Below, in pieces: positions 32,929 through 41,206 of a stretch of DNA of 64,000 bases. Position 1 is the stretch's first letter; every line of letters starts with the position of its first letter. The notes under the pieces are model-generated. The model made no database searches. It was not told the DNA's origin and worked only from the letters and a program-made list of their open reading frames with translations. The translations under genes and the position numbers were made by a program. Source of the DNA: an uncultured Oscillibacter sp. (GTDB taxonomy: Bacteria > Bacillota > Clostridia > Oscillospirales > Oscillospiraceae). Where the stretch lies: NCBI GenBank assembly GCA_910585385.1, contig CAJUDV010000002.1, forward strand, positions 37,080-101,079, written 5' to 3'.

Positions 32929-33779
32929 ACGGCGTCTTTGCCAAGCGGCGGGCCCGGCTGCTGGCCATGAAGGCCCTGCGGGACAGCTACACCGCAGGGG
33001 AGAGGACCTTCACCTGTCCCGCCTGCGGGCAGGAGAGCGACCGGAAGCAGGTGGCCCAGGAGCTGTACGTCTGCCCCAGGTGCGGACACCACCTCGCCCT
33101 GGGGGCGTACTACCGCCTGAGCACCATTTTGGACCCCGGCTCCTTCCGGGAGCTGAATGAGAAGTTCTCCGCCGCGGACCCGCTGGAGTTTCCGGGATAC
33201 CGGGAGAAGCTGGACGCCGCCCGGAGAAAGACGGGCCTTCAGGAGGCGGTGGTCACCGCCGTGGGGACTGTCGACGGGCGGCGATGTGTGGTGGGCGTCA
33301 TGGACAGCCGCTTCCTCATGGGCAGCATGAGCGCCGCCGTGGGAGAGAAGATTACCCTGGCCATTGAGTATGCCGCCAAAAATAAGCTCCCTTTGATTCT
33401 GTTCACCGCCAGCGGCGGCGCCCGGATGCAGGAGGGCATTTTGTCCCTGATGCAGATGGCCAAGACCAGCGCCGCCCTGGCCCGGTTTTCTGAAAAGGGG
33501 CTGCTGTACATCGCTGTGCTGACAAACCCCACCACCGGCGGCGTCACCGCCAGCTTTGCCTCGCTGGGGGACGTTGTTCTGGCGGAGCCGGGGGCGCTGA
33601 TCGGCTTTGCCGGTCCCCGGGTGATTCAGCAGACCATCGGCGAGACGCTGCCGGAGGGCTTTCAGCGCTCGGAGTATCAGGACCGGCACGGCTTTGTGGA
33701 CGCGGTGGTGCCGCGGGGCCGGCTGCGGGAGACGCTGTCCCGGCTGCTGCGGCTCCATGAGAGGGGAGGACGGTCATGA
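32925..33779 (+). CDS. accD: Acetyl-CoA carboxylase carboxyltransferase subunit beta
   Basis: 284 aa. The four-cysteine zinc ribbon (CPACG ... CPRCGHH) at about 25-50 marks the beta subunit. The crotonase-fold transferase domain has LILFTASGGARMQEGILSLMQMAKTSAAL and PTTGGVTASFA. It transfers the carboxyl group to acetyl-CoA together with AccA. It overlaps accC and accA by 4 bp each, so the four acc genes are tightly coupled. Confidence 0.95.
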   Translation: MNGVFAKRRARLLAMKALRDSYTAGERTFTCPACGQESDRKQVAQELYVCPRCGHHLALGAYYRLSTILDPGSFRELNEKFSAADPLEFPGYREKLDAARRKTGLQEAVVTAVGTVDGRRCVVGVMDSRFLMGSMSAAVGEKITLAIEYAAKNKLPLILFTASGGARMQEGILSLMQMAKTSAALARFSEKGLLYIAVLTNPTTGGVTASFASLGDVVLAEPGALIGFAGPRVIQQTIGETLPEGFQRSEYQDRHGFVDAVVPRGRLRETLSRLLRLHERGGRS

Positions 33780-34591
33780 TGGAACTGACGCCGGCCCAGC
33801 GGGTGGCCGCCGCGCGCCACCCCCAGAGGCCTAACGCCGCCGACTATATCGGGACGTTGTTCACCGATTTTTTTGAGCAGCACGGCGACCGCCTCAGCGG
33901 GGAGGACGGAGCCGTCCTGGGGGGAATCGCGCTGTACCACGGGCGGCCCGTCACTGTCATCGGCACCCGCAAGGGCCGGACGGCGGAGGAAAACCTCAGG
34001 TGCAACTTCGGGATGCCCGGCCCCGCCGGCTACCGCAAGGCACTGCGGCTGATGCGGCAGGCGGAGAAATTCCGCCGCCCGGTCATTACATTCATAGACA
34101 CCGCCGGAGCCTACCCCGGCCTGGAGGCGGAGGCTCAGGGACAGGGGGAGGCCATTGCCCGGAACCTCTTTGAGATGAGCCGCCTGACGGTGCCTGTGGT
34201 CGCCTTGGTCACCGGCGAGGGCAACAGCGGCGGGGCCCTGGCCCTGGCCGTGGCCGACCGGGTGCTGATGCTGGAGAACGCCGTGTACGCCATTCTCTCT
34301 CCGGAGGGCTTCGCCTCCATTCTGTGGAAGGATGCCCAGCGCCGGGAGGAGGCCTGCGGAATTATGAAGCTGACGGCCCCGGATCTGCTGGGCCTGGGAG
34401 TCATCGACGAGATCATCCGGGAGCCGGAGGGCGGCGCCCACCTGGCCCCGAGGGTGGCTCTGGGGGAGGTGGACCGCTGTCTCAGCCGCCATCTGGCGGA
34501 GCTGCTTCGCCAGAGCGGGGCGGCCCTGGCGGAGGCGCGGTACCAGAAATTCAGACGGATGGGCGCGGACATCCAGAGGGAGGACCCATGA
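33776..34591 (+). CDS. accA: Acetyl-CoA carboxylase carboxyltransferase subunit alpha
   Basis: 271 aa, somewhat shorter than E. coli AccA (319 aa), as is usual in Firmicutes. Signature segments are NFGMPGPAGYRKALRLM, PVITFIDTAGAYPGLEAEAQGQGEAIARNL and LVTGEGNSGGALALAVADRVLMLE. It forms the carboxyltransferase with AccD. The stop overlaps the fabH start (ATGA). Confidence 0.95.
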   Translation: MMELTPAQRVAAARHPQRPNAADYIGTLFTDFFEQHGDRLSGEDGAVLGGIALYHGRPVTVIGTRKGRTAEENLRCNFGMPGPAGYRKALRLMRQAEKFRRPVITFIDTAGAYPGLEAEAQGQGEAIARNLFEMSRLTVPVVALVTGEGNSGGALALAVADRVLMLENAVYAILSPEGFASILWKDAQRREEACGIMKLTAPDLLGLGVIDEIIREPEGGAHLAPRVALGEVDRCLSRHLAELLRQSGAALAEARYQKFRRMGADIQREDP

Positions 34592-35535
34592 ACGGAATCA
34601 AGATCAAAGGCATGGGCCGCTGTGTGCCCCAGCGGGTGGTTACCAATGAGGACATGGCGAAAATCGTGGACACCACCGACCAGTGGATCACCAGCCGCAC
34701 GGGCATCCGGCGCCGCCGCCACTGTGTGTCGGAGACCCACGGCTCCCTGTGCGCCGGGGCCGCCCGGGCGGCGCTGGACCGGGCCGGCGTCTCCCCGGAG
34801 GAGATCGGGGCCTGCGTTGTGGCCACGGTGACGGCGGACACCCTGGTGCCCTCCGCCGCCTGCGTCCTCCAGCGGGAGCTGGGCCTGCCCGGCGACATCC
34901 CCTGCTTTGACCTCAGCGCCGCCTGCACGGGGTTTCTCTTCGCCCTCCACACCATGGAGTGCCTGCTGAACGCCTCGCCCCGGAAATACGGCCTGGTGGT
35001 GGGGGCGGAGACCCTCAGCCGCGTCACCAACTGGGACGACCGGGGCACCTGCATCCTCTTCGGGGACGGGGCCGGAGCGGCGGTGGTGGAGTGCCGGAAG
35101 GGCTGGCCCTCCATCGGAGCGGAGCTGGGCTGCCACGGGGACGGCCAGCTGCTGCGCCTGCCCGGCGTGGAGGCCGGGGAGCGGAGCCTGATCTCCATGG
35201 AGGGGACCCGGGTCTTCAAGTTCGCCCTGGAGGCGGTGCCCTGGTGCGTGGACCGGGTGCTGGAGCGGACCGGATACGCCATAGAGGACGTGGACTTCTT
35301 CGTCTTCCACCAGGCCAACGCCCGGATCATCGACCTGGCGGCCCGGAAGTACCGCATCCCTCCGGAGAAGTACTATAAAAACATCGCCGAGTACGGCAAC
35401 ACCTCCGCGGCCAGCATCCCCCTGGTTCTCAGCGAGCTGGAGGACATGGGCCGCGTGGGCCCCGGCTCCAGGACGCTGGTGGTGGGGTTCGGCGGCGGGC
35501 TGACCTGGGGCGGCGCGATGGTGGAGTTTGCGTGA
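34588..35535 (+). CDS. fabH: 3-oxoacyl-ACP synthase III
   Basis: 315 aa. A thiolase-fold enzyme that condenses acetyl- or branched acyl-CoA with malonyl-ACP to start each chain. The catalytic triad is visible: Cys in DLSAACTGFLFAL (about 112), His in VFHQANARII (about 240) and Asn in EYGNTSAAS (about 270). The start ATG 34588 is coupled to accA; the longer frame lies inside accA. A 111-bp gap with no recognisable signal separates it from fabK. Confidence 0.95.
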   Translation: MNGIKIKGMGRCVPQRVVTNEDMAKIVDTTDQWITSRTGIRRRRHCVSETHGSLCAGAARAALDRAGVSPEEIGACVVATVTADTLVPSAACVLQRELGLPGDIPCFDLSAACTGFLFALHTMECLLNASPRKYGLVVGAETLSRVTNWDDRGTCILFGDGAGAAVVECRKGWPSIGAELGCHGDGQLLRLPGVEAGERSLISMEGTRVFKFALEAVPWCVDRVLERTGYAIEDVDFFVFHQANARIIDLAARKYRIPPEKYYKNIAEYGNTSAASIPLVLSELEDMGRVGPGSRTLVVGFGGGLTWGGAMVEFA

Positions 35536-35646
35536 GCGTGAGGATGGGACAAACAGAACCGTGGGGAATGAGCAGCGGGAAGTCTGCGGTCCGCGGGTTC
35601 GCCGCTGAGTTCCTGACTGCGAAATTAAAATGAAAGCGGGATTGCT

Positions 35647-36594
35647 TTGAAGAAGCTGAACGAGATTCTAGGGACCGAGTTTCCCATCATTCAGGGCGGC
35701 ATGGCCAACATCGCCACCGGCGAATTCGCCGCCGCCTGTTCCAACGCCGGCGCCCTGGGCATGATCGCCACCGGGGGCTGGGACGCGGGCCGGCTCCGGC
35801 AGGAGATCCGCCGGGCCCGGGAGCTGACGGATAAGCCCTTTGGCGTAAACCTCATGCTCATGAGTCCCTACGCCGCCGACATCGCCCAGGTGATTTTGGA
35901 CGAGGGCGTGCGGGTGGTCACCACCGGCGCCGGAAATCCGGGGCAGTACATCCCCGCCTGGAAGGCCGCCGGGATCAAGGTGATTCCCGTTGTGGCGGCG
36001 GCGGTGCTGGCCAGGCGTCTGGAGCGGTACGGCGTCGACGCCGTCATCGCCGAGGGCACGGAGTCCGGCGGCCATGTGGGGGAGATGACCACCATGGCCC
36101 TGGTGCCCCAGGTTATCGACGCGGTGAGCGTGCCCGTGGTGGCCGCCGGGGGTATCGCCTCCGGACGGCAGATGGCGGCGGCCCTGGCCCTGGGGGCCTG
36201 CGGCGTCCAGGTGGGCACCTGCCTGCTGGCGAGCCGGGAGTGCCCCATCCATGAGAACTACAAACAGGCGGTCCTGAAGGCCAAGGACAGCGACACGGTG
36301 GTGACGGGCCGGTCTGTGGGCGGCCCTGTGCGGTGCCTGAAAAACAGGATGACCCGGGAGTATCTGGCCCTGGAGAAGCGGGGCGCCACCCTGGAGGAGC
36401 TGGAGACCGTCACCCTGGGGGGCCTCCGCAAGGCGGTGCTGGAGGGCGACATGGACGCCGGCAGCGTCATGGCCGGCCAGGTGGCCGGGATGCTCCATGA
36501 GATCCGGCCCCTGCGGCAGATCTTTGAGGAGCTGTACGGCCAGGGCCGCGCCGTGCTGGCGGAGACCTGCCGGGAGTGGGGGGCCGAGAGATGA
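35647..36594 (+). CDS. fabK: Enoyl-ACP reductase II (FMN-dependent)
   Basis: 315 aa. A flavin TIM barrel of the FabK/nitronate monooxygenase family: FPIIQGGMANIATGEFAAACSNAGALGMIATGG, VVTTGAGNP, IAEGTESGGHVGEMTTMALVPQV and VVAAGGIASGRQMAAALALGACGVQVGTCL. The fab operon context makes it the enoyl reductase, and no FabI is present. A triclosan-tolerant phenotype would be expected from this family. The only sensible start is TTG 35647 with AAGCGGGA upstream. It overlaps fabD by 4 bp. Confidence 0.93.
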   Translation: MKKLNEILGTEFPIIQGGMANIATGEFAAACSNAGALGMIATGGWDAGRLRQEIRRARELTDKPFGVNLMLMSPYAADIAQVILDEGVRVVTTGAGNPGQYIPAWKAAGIKVIPVVAAAVLARRLERYGVDAVIAEGTESGGHVGEMTTMALVPQVIDAVSVPVVAAGGIASGRQMAAALALGACGVQVGTCLLASRECPIHENYKQAVLKAKDSDTVVTGRSVGGPVRCLKNRMTREYLALEKRGATLEELETVTLGGLRKAVLEGDMDAGSVMAGQVAGMLHEIRPLRQIFEELYGQGRAVLAETCREWGAER

Positions 36595-37541
36595 AGCTGG
36601 GCTTTTTATACGCCGGGCAGGGCAGCCAGCACCCCGGCATGGGGGCGGACCTGTACGAGGCGTACCCCGCCTTCCGGGCGGTGCTGGGCGAGGCGGCGGA
36701 AGAGGTGGACTTCGACCTGCCGGGGACCTGCTTTCAGGACCCCGAGGGGGTTTTGAACCAGACCCGGTACACCCAGCCCTGCATGGTGGCCTTTGCCGCG
36801 GGGCTGACGGCGGTGCTGGCGGAGCGGGGAATCGTCCCGGCTGCGGCGGCGGGCCTCAGCCTGGGGGAGTACTCCGCCCTCCACGCCGCCGGTGTCTTCG
36901 GCGCCGGAACCGCCGTGGGACTGACGGCCTTTCGGGGAAAGGCCATGGAGGAGGCCGCCGCCGGCTGCGACAGCGCCATGATGGCCGTCTTAAACCTGGA
37001 CCGGGAACCGCTCCAGGCCGCCTGCGTCCAGGCGTCGGCCCTTGGCACCGTGGCCATCGCCAACTACAACTGCCCCGGCCAGCTGGTGATCGGCGGCTGC
37101 CGGGCAGCGGTGGAGCGGGCCGCGGCTCTTGCAAAGGAGCGGGGGGCCAGACGGTGCCTTCCTCTCAAGGTCAGCGGGCCCTTCCACACGCCGCTGATGG
37201 CCCCCGCCGGGGCGGCGCTGGAGGCGTACTTTCGGACCGTTCCCTTTGAGGAGCCCCGAATTCCGGTGGTATTCAACTGCCTGGGAGACGTGAGGCCGGA
37301 GGGGACGTCCATCCAGTCCCTGCTGGTGCGGCAGGTCCAGAGCAGCGTCTATATGGAGGACTCCATCCGGAAGATGGCCGCCATGGGCCTGGACGCTCTG
37401 GTGGAGATCGGCCCGGGAAAGGTCCTTACCGGATTTGTGAAAAAGACCGCGCCTGGGTTCCCGGTGTGCTCCGTGGAGACCGCGGCGGACGTGGAGGCCC
37501 TGGCGGATACCCTGAGACAGCTGACGGAGGGAAGAGCGTGA
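36591..37541 (+). CDS. fabD: Malonyl-CoA:ACP transacylase
   Basis: 316 aa. The catalytic serine is in GLSLGEYSAL (about residue 89). The N-terminal FLYAGQGSQHPGMG and the His-containing SGPFHTPLM (about 200) complete the active site. It loads malonyl groups onto ACP. ATG 36591 is coupled to the fabK stop; the stop codon shares one base with the fabG start (TGATG). Confidence 0.95.
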   Translation: MKLGFLYAGQGSQHPGMGADLYEAYPAFRAVLGEAAEEVDFDLPGTCFQDPEGVLNQTRYTQPCMVAFAAGLTAVLAERGIVPAAAAGLSLGEYSALHAAGVFGAGTAVGLTAFRGKAMEEAAAGCDSAMMAVLNLDREPLQAACVQASALGTVAIANYNCPGQLVIGGCRAAVERAAALAKERGARRCLPLKVSGPFHTPLMAPAGAALEAYFRTVPFEEPRIPVVFNCLGDVRPEGTSIQSLLVRQVQSSVYMEDSIRKMAAMGLDALVEIGPGKVLTGFVKKTAPGFPVCSVETAADVEALADTLRQLTEGRA

Positions 37542-38284
37542 TGGATTTTACAGGAAAGACGGCCGTGGTCACCGGCGGCAGCCGGGGCATCGGACGGGCC
37601 GTGTGTCTGGAGCTGGCGAAGGGAGGAGCCAGCGTGGTGCTGTGCTGCGCCGGAAATATGGCGGCGGCGGAGGAGACGGTGAAGGCCTGCGAGGCGGCGG
37701 GAGGCCGGGCCATGGCGCTGCGGTGCGGCGTCACTGACGCCGGCCAGGTAAAGGCGCTGATGGACGTAGCCCTGGGGAAATTCGGCCGCATCGACATCTT
37801 GGTGAACAACGCCGGCATCACCCGGGATGGCCTGCTGGCCATGATGAAGGAGCCGGATTTTGACGCCGTGGTGGACACCAATCTCAAAGGAGCCTTTTTG
37901 TGCATGAAGGCGGCGGTGCGGCCCATGATGAAGCAGCGCTATGGCCACATCGTGAACCTCAGCAGCGTGGTGGGCCTTCGGGGCAACGCCGGGCAGGTGA
38001 ACTACGCCGCCAGCAAGGCCGGGATCATCGGCATGACCAAATCCCTGGCCAAGGAGCTGGCCTCCCGGGGGATCACGGTTAACGCCGTGGCGCCGGGCTT
38101 TATCGACACCGACATGACCGCCGCCATACCGGAGGCGGCCCGCGCCGCCGCCCTGTCGGGCATTCCCATGGCCCGGCTGGGCGCGCCGGAGGAGGTGGCC
38201 AGGGCCGTGGCCTTTCTGGCCAGCGACGATGCCGCCTATATCACCGGCCAGGTGCTGGCCGTGGACGGCGGCATGGCAATGTGA
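37541..38284 (+). CDS. fabG: 3-oxoacyl-ACP reductase
   Basis: 247 aa short-chain dehydrogenase. The NADPH loop is TGGSRGIGRAV (about 12-22), followed by NNAGITRDGLLAMM, the catalytic Ser in VNLSSVVG, and YAASKAG (about 151-157). Repeat copy C separates it from fabF by 222 bp, the only large break in the operon besides the fabH-fabK gap. Confidence 0.95.
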   Translation: MDFTGKTAVVTGGSRGIGRAVCLELAKGGASVVLCCAGNMAAAEETVKACEAAGGRAMALRCGVTDAGQVKALMDVALGKFGRIDILVNNAGITRDGLLAMMKEPDFDAVVDTNLKGAFLCMKAAVRPMMKQRYGHIVNLSSVVGLRGNAGQVNYAASKAGIIGMTKSLAKELASRGITVNAVAPGFIDTDMTAAIPEAARAAALSGIPMARLGAPEEVARAVAFLASDDAAYITGQVLAVDGGMAM

Positions 38285-38361
38285 GACATGGGGGATTGGG
38301 AGTGAGAGGTGAGGCGCCGTTTGCCCCGCCTCCATTCCTGACGCCCGATTTTTTGATTCCT

Positions 38362-38486
38362 GAAGTCTGTTTCAAAACCGGCGGAATACCGGGCAGGACC
38401 GGATTTTTCCGCCGGCCGAATCAGCGCGGTCCTGGCGAAAAAAGACGCCCTGAGGCGGCGTTTTGACGGGTTTGGAACAGACTCTA
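38362..38486 (+). repeat. Dispersed inverted-repeat element, copy C (internally shortened)
   Basis: A 125-bp element whose left end (GAAGTCTGTTTCAAAACCGG) and right end (GTTTTGACGGGTTTGGAACA, then GACTCTA) match copy A. The middle is about 40 bp shorter and more diverged. The right end lies 20 bp before the fabF start codon, the same orientation relative to the gene as copies A and B. It carries TTGACG at 38463-38468. Confidence 0.8.
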
Positions 38487-38506
38487 ATGAAAACAGGGGG
38501 TTTACT

Positions 38507-39748
38507 ATGGAACGACGCAGAGTCGTCATTACCGGCCTGGGCGCGGTCACGCCTCTTGGCCTCACCGCGCCGGAGAGCTGGCGGGCCGTACGGGAGGGCG
38601 TTTGCGGCATCGGGCCTATCACCCAGTTCGACCCCGCCGGCATGAAAGTCAGCCTGGCCGCGGAGGTCAGAGGCTTTGACCCGGAGGATTATATGCCAAA
38701 GCCGGAGGCCAAGCGCATGGGACGTTTTACCCAGTTTGCCGTGGCGTCCGCGAAAGAGGCCCTGGCGGATGCCGGATTCTCACCGGAGGCGGCGGACCCG
38801 GACCGCTGCGGCGTCATTGTCTCCAGCGGCATCGGGGGATTGGGTATCACTGAGGAGGAGCACGACCGGGGCCTTGCCCGGGGCTGGGACCGGGTGTCCC
38901 CCTTCTTCATTCCCTCGGGCATCTGCAACATGGCGGCGGGGCAGGTGGCCATCGCCGCCGGCTTCCGGGGGATGTGCACCTGTCCCGTGGCCGCCTGCAC
39001 CGGCGGCACCAACGCCGTGGGAGACGCCTTTCACTACATTCGGGACGGCTACGCCGAGGCGATGCTCTGCGGCGGTACGGAGTCCGCCGTCACGCCTCTG
39101 GCGGTGGGGGGCTTTACCTCCATGCGGGCGCTGACCCAGACGGAGGACCCCAGCCGGGCCTCCATCCCCTTTGACAAAGAGCGGAGCGGATTTGTTCTGG
39201 GAGAGGGCGCGGCCGTCCTGCTGCTGGAGGAGCTGGAGCACGCCCGGCGGCGGGGCGCGAAGATCTACGCCGAGATGGTGGGCTACGGCGCCACCTGCGA
39301 CGCCTACCACATGACCGCTCCCCGGCCCGACGGCAGCGGCGGCGCGAAAGCCATGGCCCTGGCGCTGGCGGACGGCGGCGTCCGGCCGGAGGAAGTGGGC
39401 TACATCAACGCCCACGGCACCTCCACCCACTTAAACGACGCCATCGAGACCGCCGCCGTCAAGGCGGTGTTCGGTGACCACGCCCGCCAGTTGGCCGTGA
39501 GCTCCACGAAGTCCATGACCGGGCACATGCTGGGGGCGGCGGGGGCCGTGGAGGCCATGTTCACCGCTTTGGTCCTGCGGGACGCCTTTCTCCCCGCCAC
39601 CATCCACTACCGGACGCCGGATGAGGAGTGCGACCTGGACGTAGTGCCCAACCAGGGCCGCGCCGCCGCGGTGAAGTACGCCCTGAGCAACTCCCTGGGC
39701 TTCGGCGGCCACAACGGCAGCGTTCTTTTAAAGAGATGGGAGGGCTGA
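38507..39748 (+). CDS. fabF: 3-oxoacyl-ACP synthase II
   Basis: 413 aa elongating condensing enzyme. The catalytic Cys is in VAACTGGTNAVGDAF (about 164), with His in NAHGTSTHLNDA (about 303) and SSTKSMTGHMLGAAGAVEA (about 340). It elongates acyl-ACP with malonyl-ACP. It is preceded by repeat copy C and AGGGGG; the gap to fabZ is 3 bp. Whether it is read only from the upstream operon promoter or also from within the repeat is open. Confidence 0.95.
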   Translation: MERRRVVITGLGAVTPLGLTAPESWRAVREGVCGIGPITQFDPAGMKVSLAAEVRGFDPEDYMPKPEAKRMGRFTQFAVASAKEALADAGFSPEAADPDRCGVIVSSGIGGLGITEEEHDRGLARGWDRVSPFFIPSGICNMAAGQVAIAAGFRGMCTCPVAACTGGTNAVGDAFHYIRDGYAEAMLCGGTESAVTPLAVGGFTSMRALTQTEDPSRASIPFDKERSGFVLGEGAAVLLLEELEHARRRGAKIYAEMVGYGATCDAYHMTAPRPDGSGGAKAMALALADGGVRPEEVGYINAHGTSTHLNDAIETAAVKAVFGDHARQLAVSSTKSMTGHMLGAAGAVEAMFTALVLRDAFLPATIHYRTPDEECDLDVVPNQGRAAAVKYALSNSLGFGGHNGSVLLKRWEG

Positions 39749-39751
39749 GCG

Positions 39752-40189
39752 ATGGGAATGACCTATGACTCCGATCAAATCGCCCGGATTCTGCCTCACC
39801 GCTATCCCTTTGCCCTGGTGGACCGCGTCGTGGACGGTGAGCCGGGCCGGTGGGCCAGAGGCATCAAGTGTGTCACGGTGAATGAGCCGTTTTTCCAGGG
39901 CCATTTTCCCCAAAAGCACGTGATGCCCGGCGTCCTCCTCATCGAGGCCATGGCCCAGGTGGGAGGCGTGGCCATCCTGGCTCTACCGGAGAACCAGGGG
40001 AAGCTGGCGTTTCTGGGCCGGGTGCGGGACGCCCGCTTCAAGCGCCAGGTGGTCCCTGGGGATGTGGTGGAGATGGAGTGCGTGCTGACAAAGCGCAGGG
40101 GCCCCATCGGCGTGGGAACCTGCAGGGCCACGGTTAACGGGCAGGAGGCCGCCACGGCGGAGCTGACCTTTGCCATCGGCGCGGAATAA
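39752..40189 (+). CDS. fabZ: 3-hydroxyacyl-ACP dehydratase
   Basis: 145 aa hot-dog dehydratase. LPHRYPFALVDRV and FFQGHFPQKHVMPGVLLIEAMAQ hold the catalytic His (in GHFP) and the Glu of the helix (IEAMAQ). It removes water from 3-hydroxyacyl-ACP before FabK acts. It is the last enzyme gene of the operon. Confidence 0.95.
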   Translation: MGMTYDSDQIARILPHRYPFALVDRVVDGEPGRWARGIKCVTVNEPFFQGHFPQKHVMPGVLLIEAMAQVGGVAILALPENQGKLAFLGRVRDARFKRQVVPGDVVEMECVLTKRRGPIGVGTCRATVNGQEAATAELTFAIGAE

Positions 40190-40192
40190 TCC

Positions 40193-40221
40193 TTGCCGTT
40201 TTCCCGAGAGTTTGCTATACT
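40193..40221 (+). promoter_or_regulatory. Separate promoter of the MarR gene
   Basis: TTGCCG (40193-40198), a 17-bp spacer and TATACT (40216-40221), 42 bp before the MarR start. No copy of the 34-bp operon palindrome is seen here. Confidence 0.65.
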
Positions 40222-40262
40222 GTGAAAAAACCGGCGAATCTGCGGGAAAGCGGGCGAGAGCA

Positions 40263-40721
40263 ATGCTGCAACACGCGTTTTTTAACGTCTATACCAAGTT
40301 CAAGGTGCACTTTTACCAGGAGATCTTTCAGCGGTTCCAGACCCGGGAGGCCAATTTGACCACGGTGGAGACCTTCTGTGTGGAGACCATCCAGGCCCTG
40401 GGCAGCCCAACGGTGAACGAGTTTGCGACCTTTATGCGCATCTCTCCGCCCAACGCCACCTACAAGATCAACAGCTTGGTGAAAAAGGGCTATATCCGCA
40501 AGGTGCGGTCCGCCGAGGACCGCAGGGAGTATCACCTGGAGGTCATGCCCAAGTATTTCGACTACTACAATATCTCCACCAGCTATCTGGTGGAGGTGAT
40601 GAGCCGGGTGACCAGGCGGTTCTCCGCCGAGGAGTGCGCCCGGCTGGAGGAGATGCTGACAATTGTCAGCCGGGAATTGATGCCGGAGGTGCAGATTCCC
40701 GACGTGGATCTGCGGCTGTAA
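40263..40721 (+). CDS. MarR-family transcriptional regulator (candidate fatty acid regulator)
   Basis: 152 aa. The winged helix-turn-helix is at about 45-105 (PTVNEFATFMRISPPNATYKINSLVKKGYIRKVRSAEDRREYHLEVM), flanked by dimerisation helices. MarR proteins such as FabT repress fab operons when acyl-ACP is bound. Here the gene ends a complete fab operon and has its own promoter. A regulator of the palindrome at 30780-30813 is plausible but unproven. The start at 40263 has GGGCGAGAG upstream. Confidence 0.85.
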   Translation: MLQHAFFNVYTKFKVHFYQEIFQRFQTREANLTTVETFCVETIQALGSPTVNEFATFMRISPPNATYKINSLVKKGYIRKVRSAEDRREYHLEVMPKYFDYYNISTSYLVEVMSRVTRRFSAEECARLEEMLTIVSRELMPEVQIPDVDLRL

Positions 40722-40730
40722 GCGGTGGGG

Positions 40731-40766
40731 AGGCCCCGGCGGTTTTGGAGAAAACCGCCGGGGCCT
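40731..40766 (+). terminator. Terminator of the fab operon
   Basis: AGGCCCCGGCGGTTTT (40731-40746) pairs with AAAACCGCCGGGGCCT (40751-40766), followed by TT. It is a strong 16-bp stem. Confidence 0.85.
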
Positions 40767-40786
40767 TTAACGTCTGTATTCTCCGG

Positions 40787-40910
40787 GGCCTTCCGGGGGG
40801 GACAGCACCGCTCCATAGAGTGCTTTAGGGAGATGGTTCCGCCCTCCTTGAGAGGACCTCGCCCCGCGGTTTCCTGGTCCGGGCAGCGGGCGATTCCCGG
40901 TCCGAAGGTC
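40787..40910 (+). ncRNA. Candidate structured RNA 1 (unassigned)
   Basis: This is part of a 440-bp gene-free interval. GGCCTTC (40787-40793) can pair with GAAGGTC (40904-40910), extended by pairing of the adjacent G run with TTCCCGGTCC. Inside are CCTC/GAGG and TCGCC-CGC/GCG-GGCGA hairpins. No clear promoter is seen directly upstream and no known family signature. It could be GC-rich filler that pairs by chance. Confidence 0.25.
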
Positions 40911-40940
40911 AAAATGTGTTTCAGCCGCGGTGAATCGGTA

Positions 40941-40969
40941 TTGAGAAACGCGGAGAGGTATGCTATAAT
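40941..40969 (+). promoter_or_regulatory. Promoter upstream of the structured element before ychF
   Basis: TTGAGA (40941-40946), a 17-bp spacer and a consensus TATAAT (40964-40969). Transcription would start near 40976, 12 nt before the 14-bp closing stem. Confidence 0.75.
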
Positions 40970-40987
40970 GCTTGCGGAACGGTTATG

Positions 40988-41147
40988 AAAGAAGCGCTGA
41001 TGAAATGCCCGCCCATGTCCGCGTGCCATAAAAATTTTCCGGCCCGCGCCGGGAAGTTGGAAAGCTCGGGGATTTCCCGCGCGGTTTTCCCGCCGGGGAA
41101 AATTGCCGGCGCGAATCCGCGCGGGTTGATCCGATCAGCGCTTCTTT
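40988..41147 (+). ncRNA. Candidate structured RNA 2, sRNA or ychF leader (unassigned)
   Basis: A 160-nt segment closed by a perfect 14-bp stem: AAAGAAGCGCTGAT (40988-41001) and ATCAGCGCTTCTTT (41134-41147), followed by AAATTT. Inside, GATT...AATC (41071/41114) and CGCGCGG/CCGGCGCG enclose TTTTCCC/GGGAAAA (41085-41102). A second hairpin TTCCGGC/GCCGGGAA lies before it. With its own consensus promoter it should be transcribed. I looked for SRP, RNase P, tmRNA and T-box signatures and found none; a 6S-like role cannot be excluded. It could also be the ychF 5' leader, since the stem ends 59 nt before the start codon. Confidence 0.5.
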
Positions 41148-41206
41148 AAATTTGAGCCAGACCCGTTTCCCGGCGGTTTGGGGACTGGCATGTCAAGGAG
41201 GAAGCT

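Noticed and set aside
40767..41206. SRP RNA, RNase P RNA or tmRNA in the gene-free interval
   Set aside because: I looked for their conserved signatures (SRP GGAAGCAGC loop, RNase P GAGGAAAGTCC, tmRNA T-arm and tag frame) and found none.
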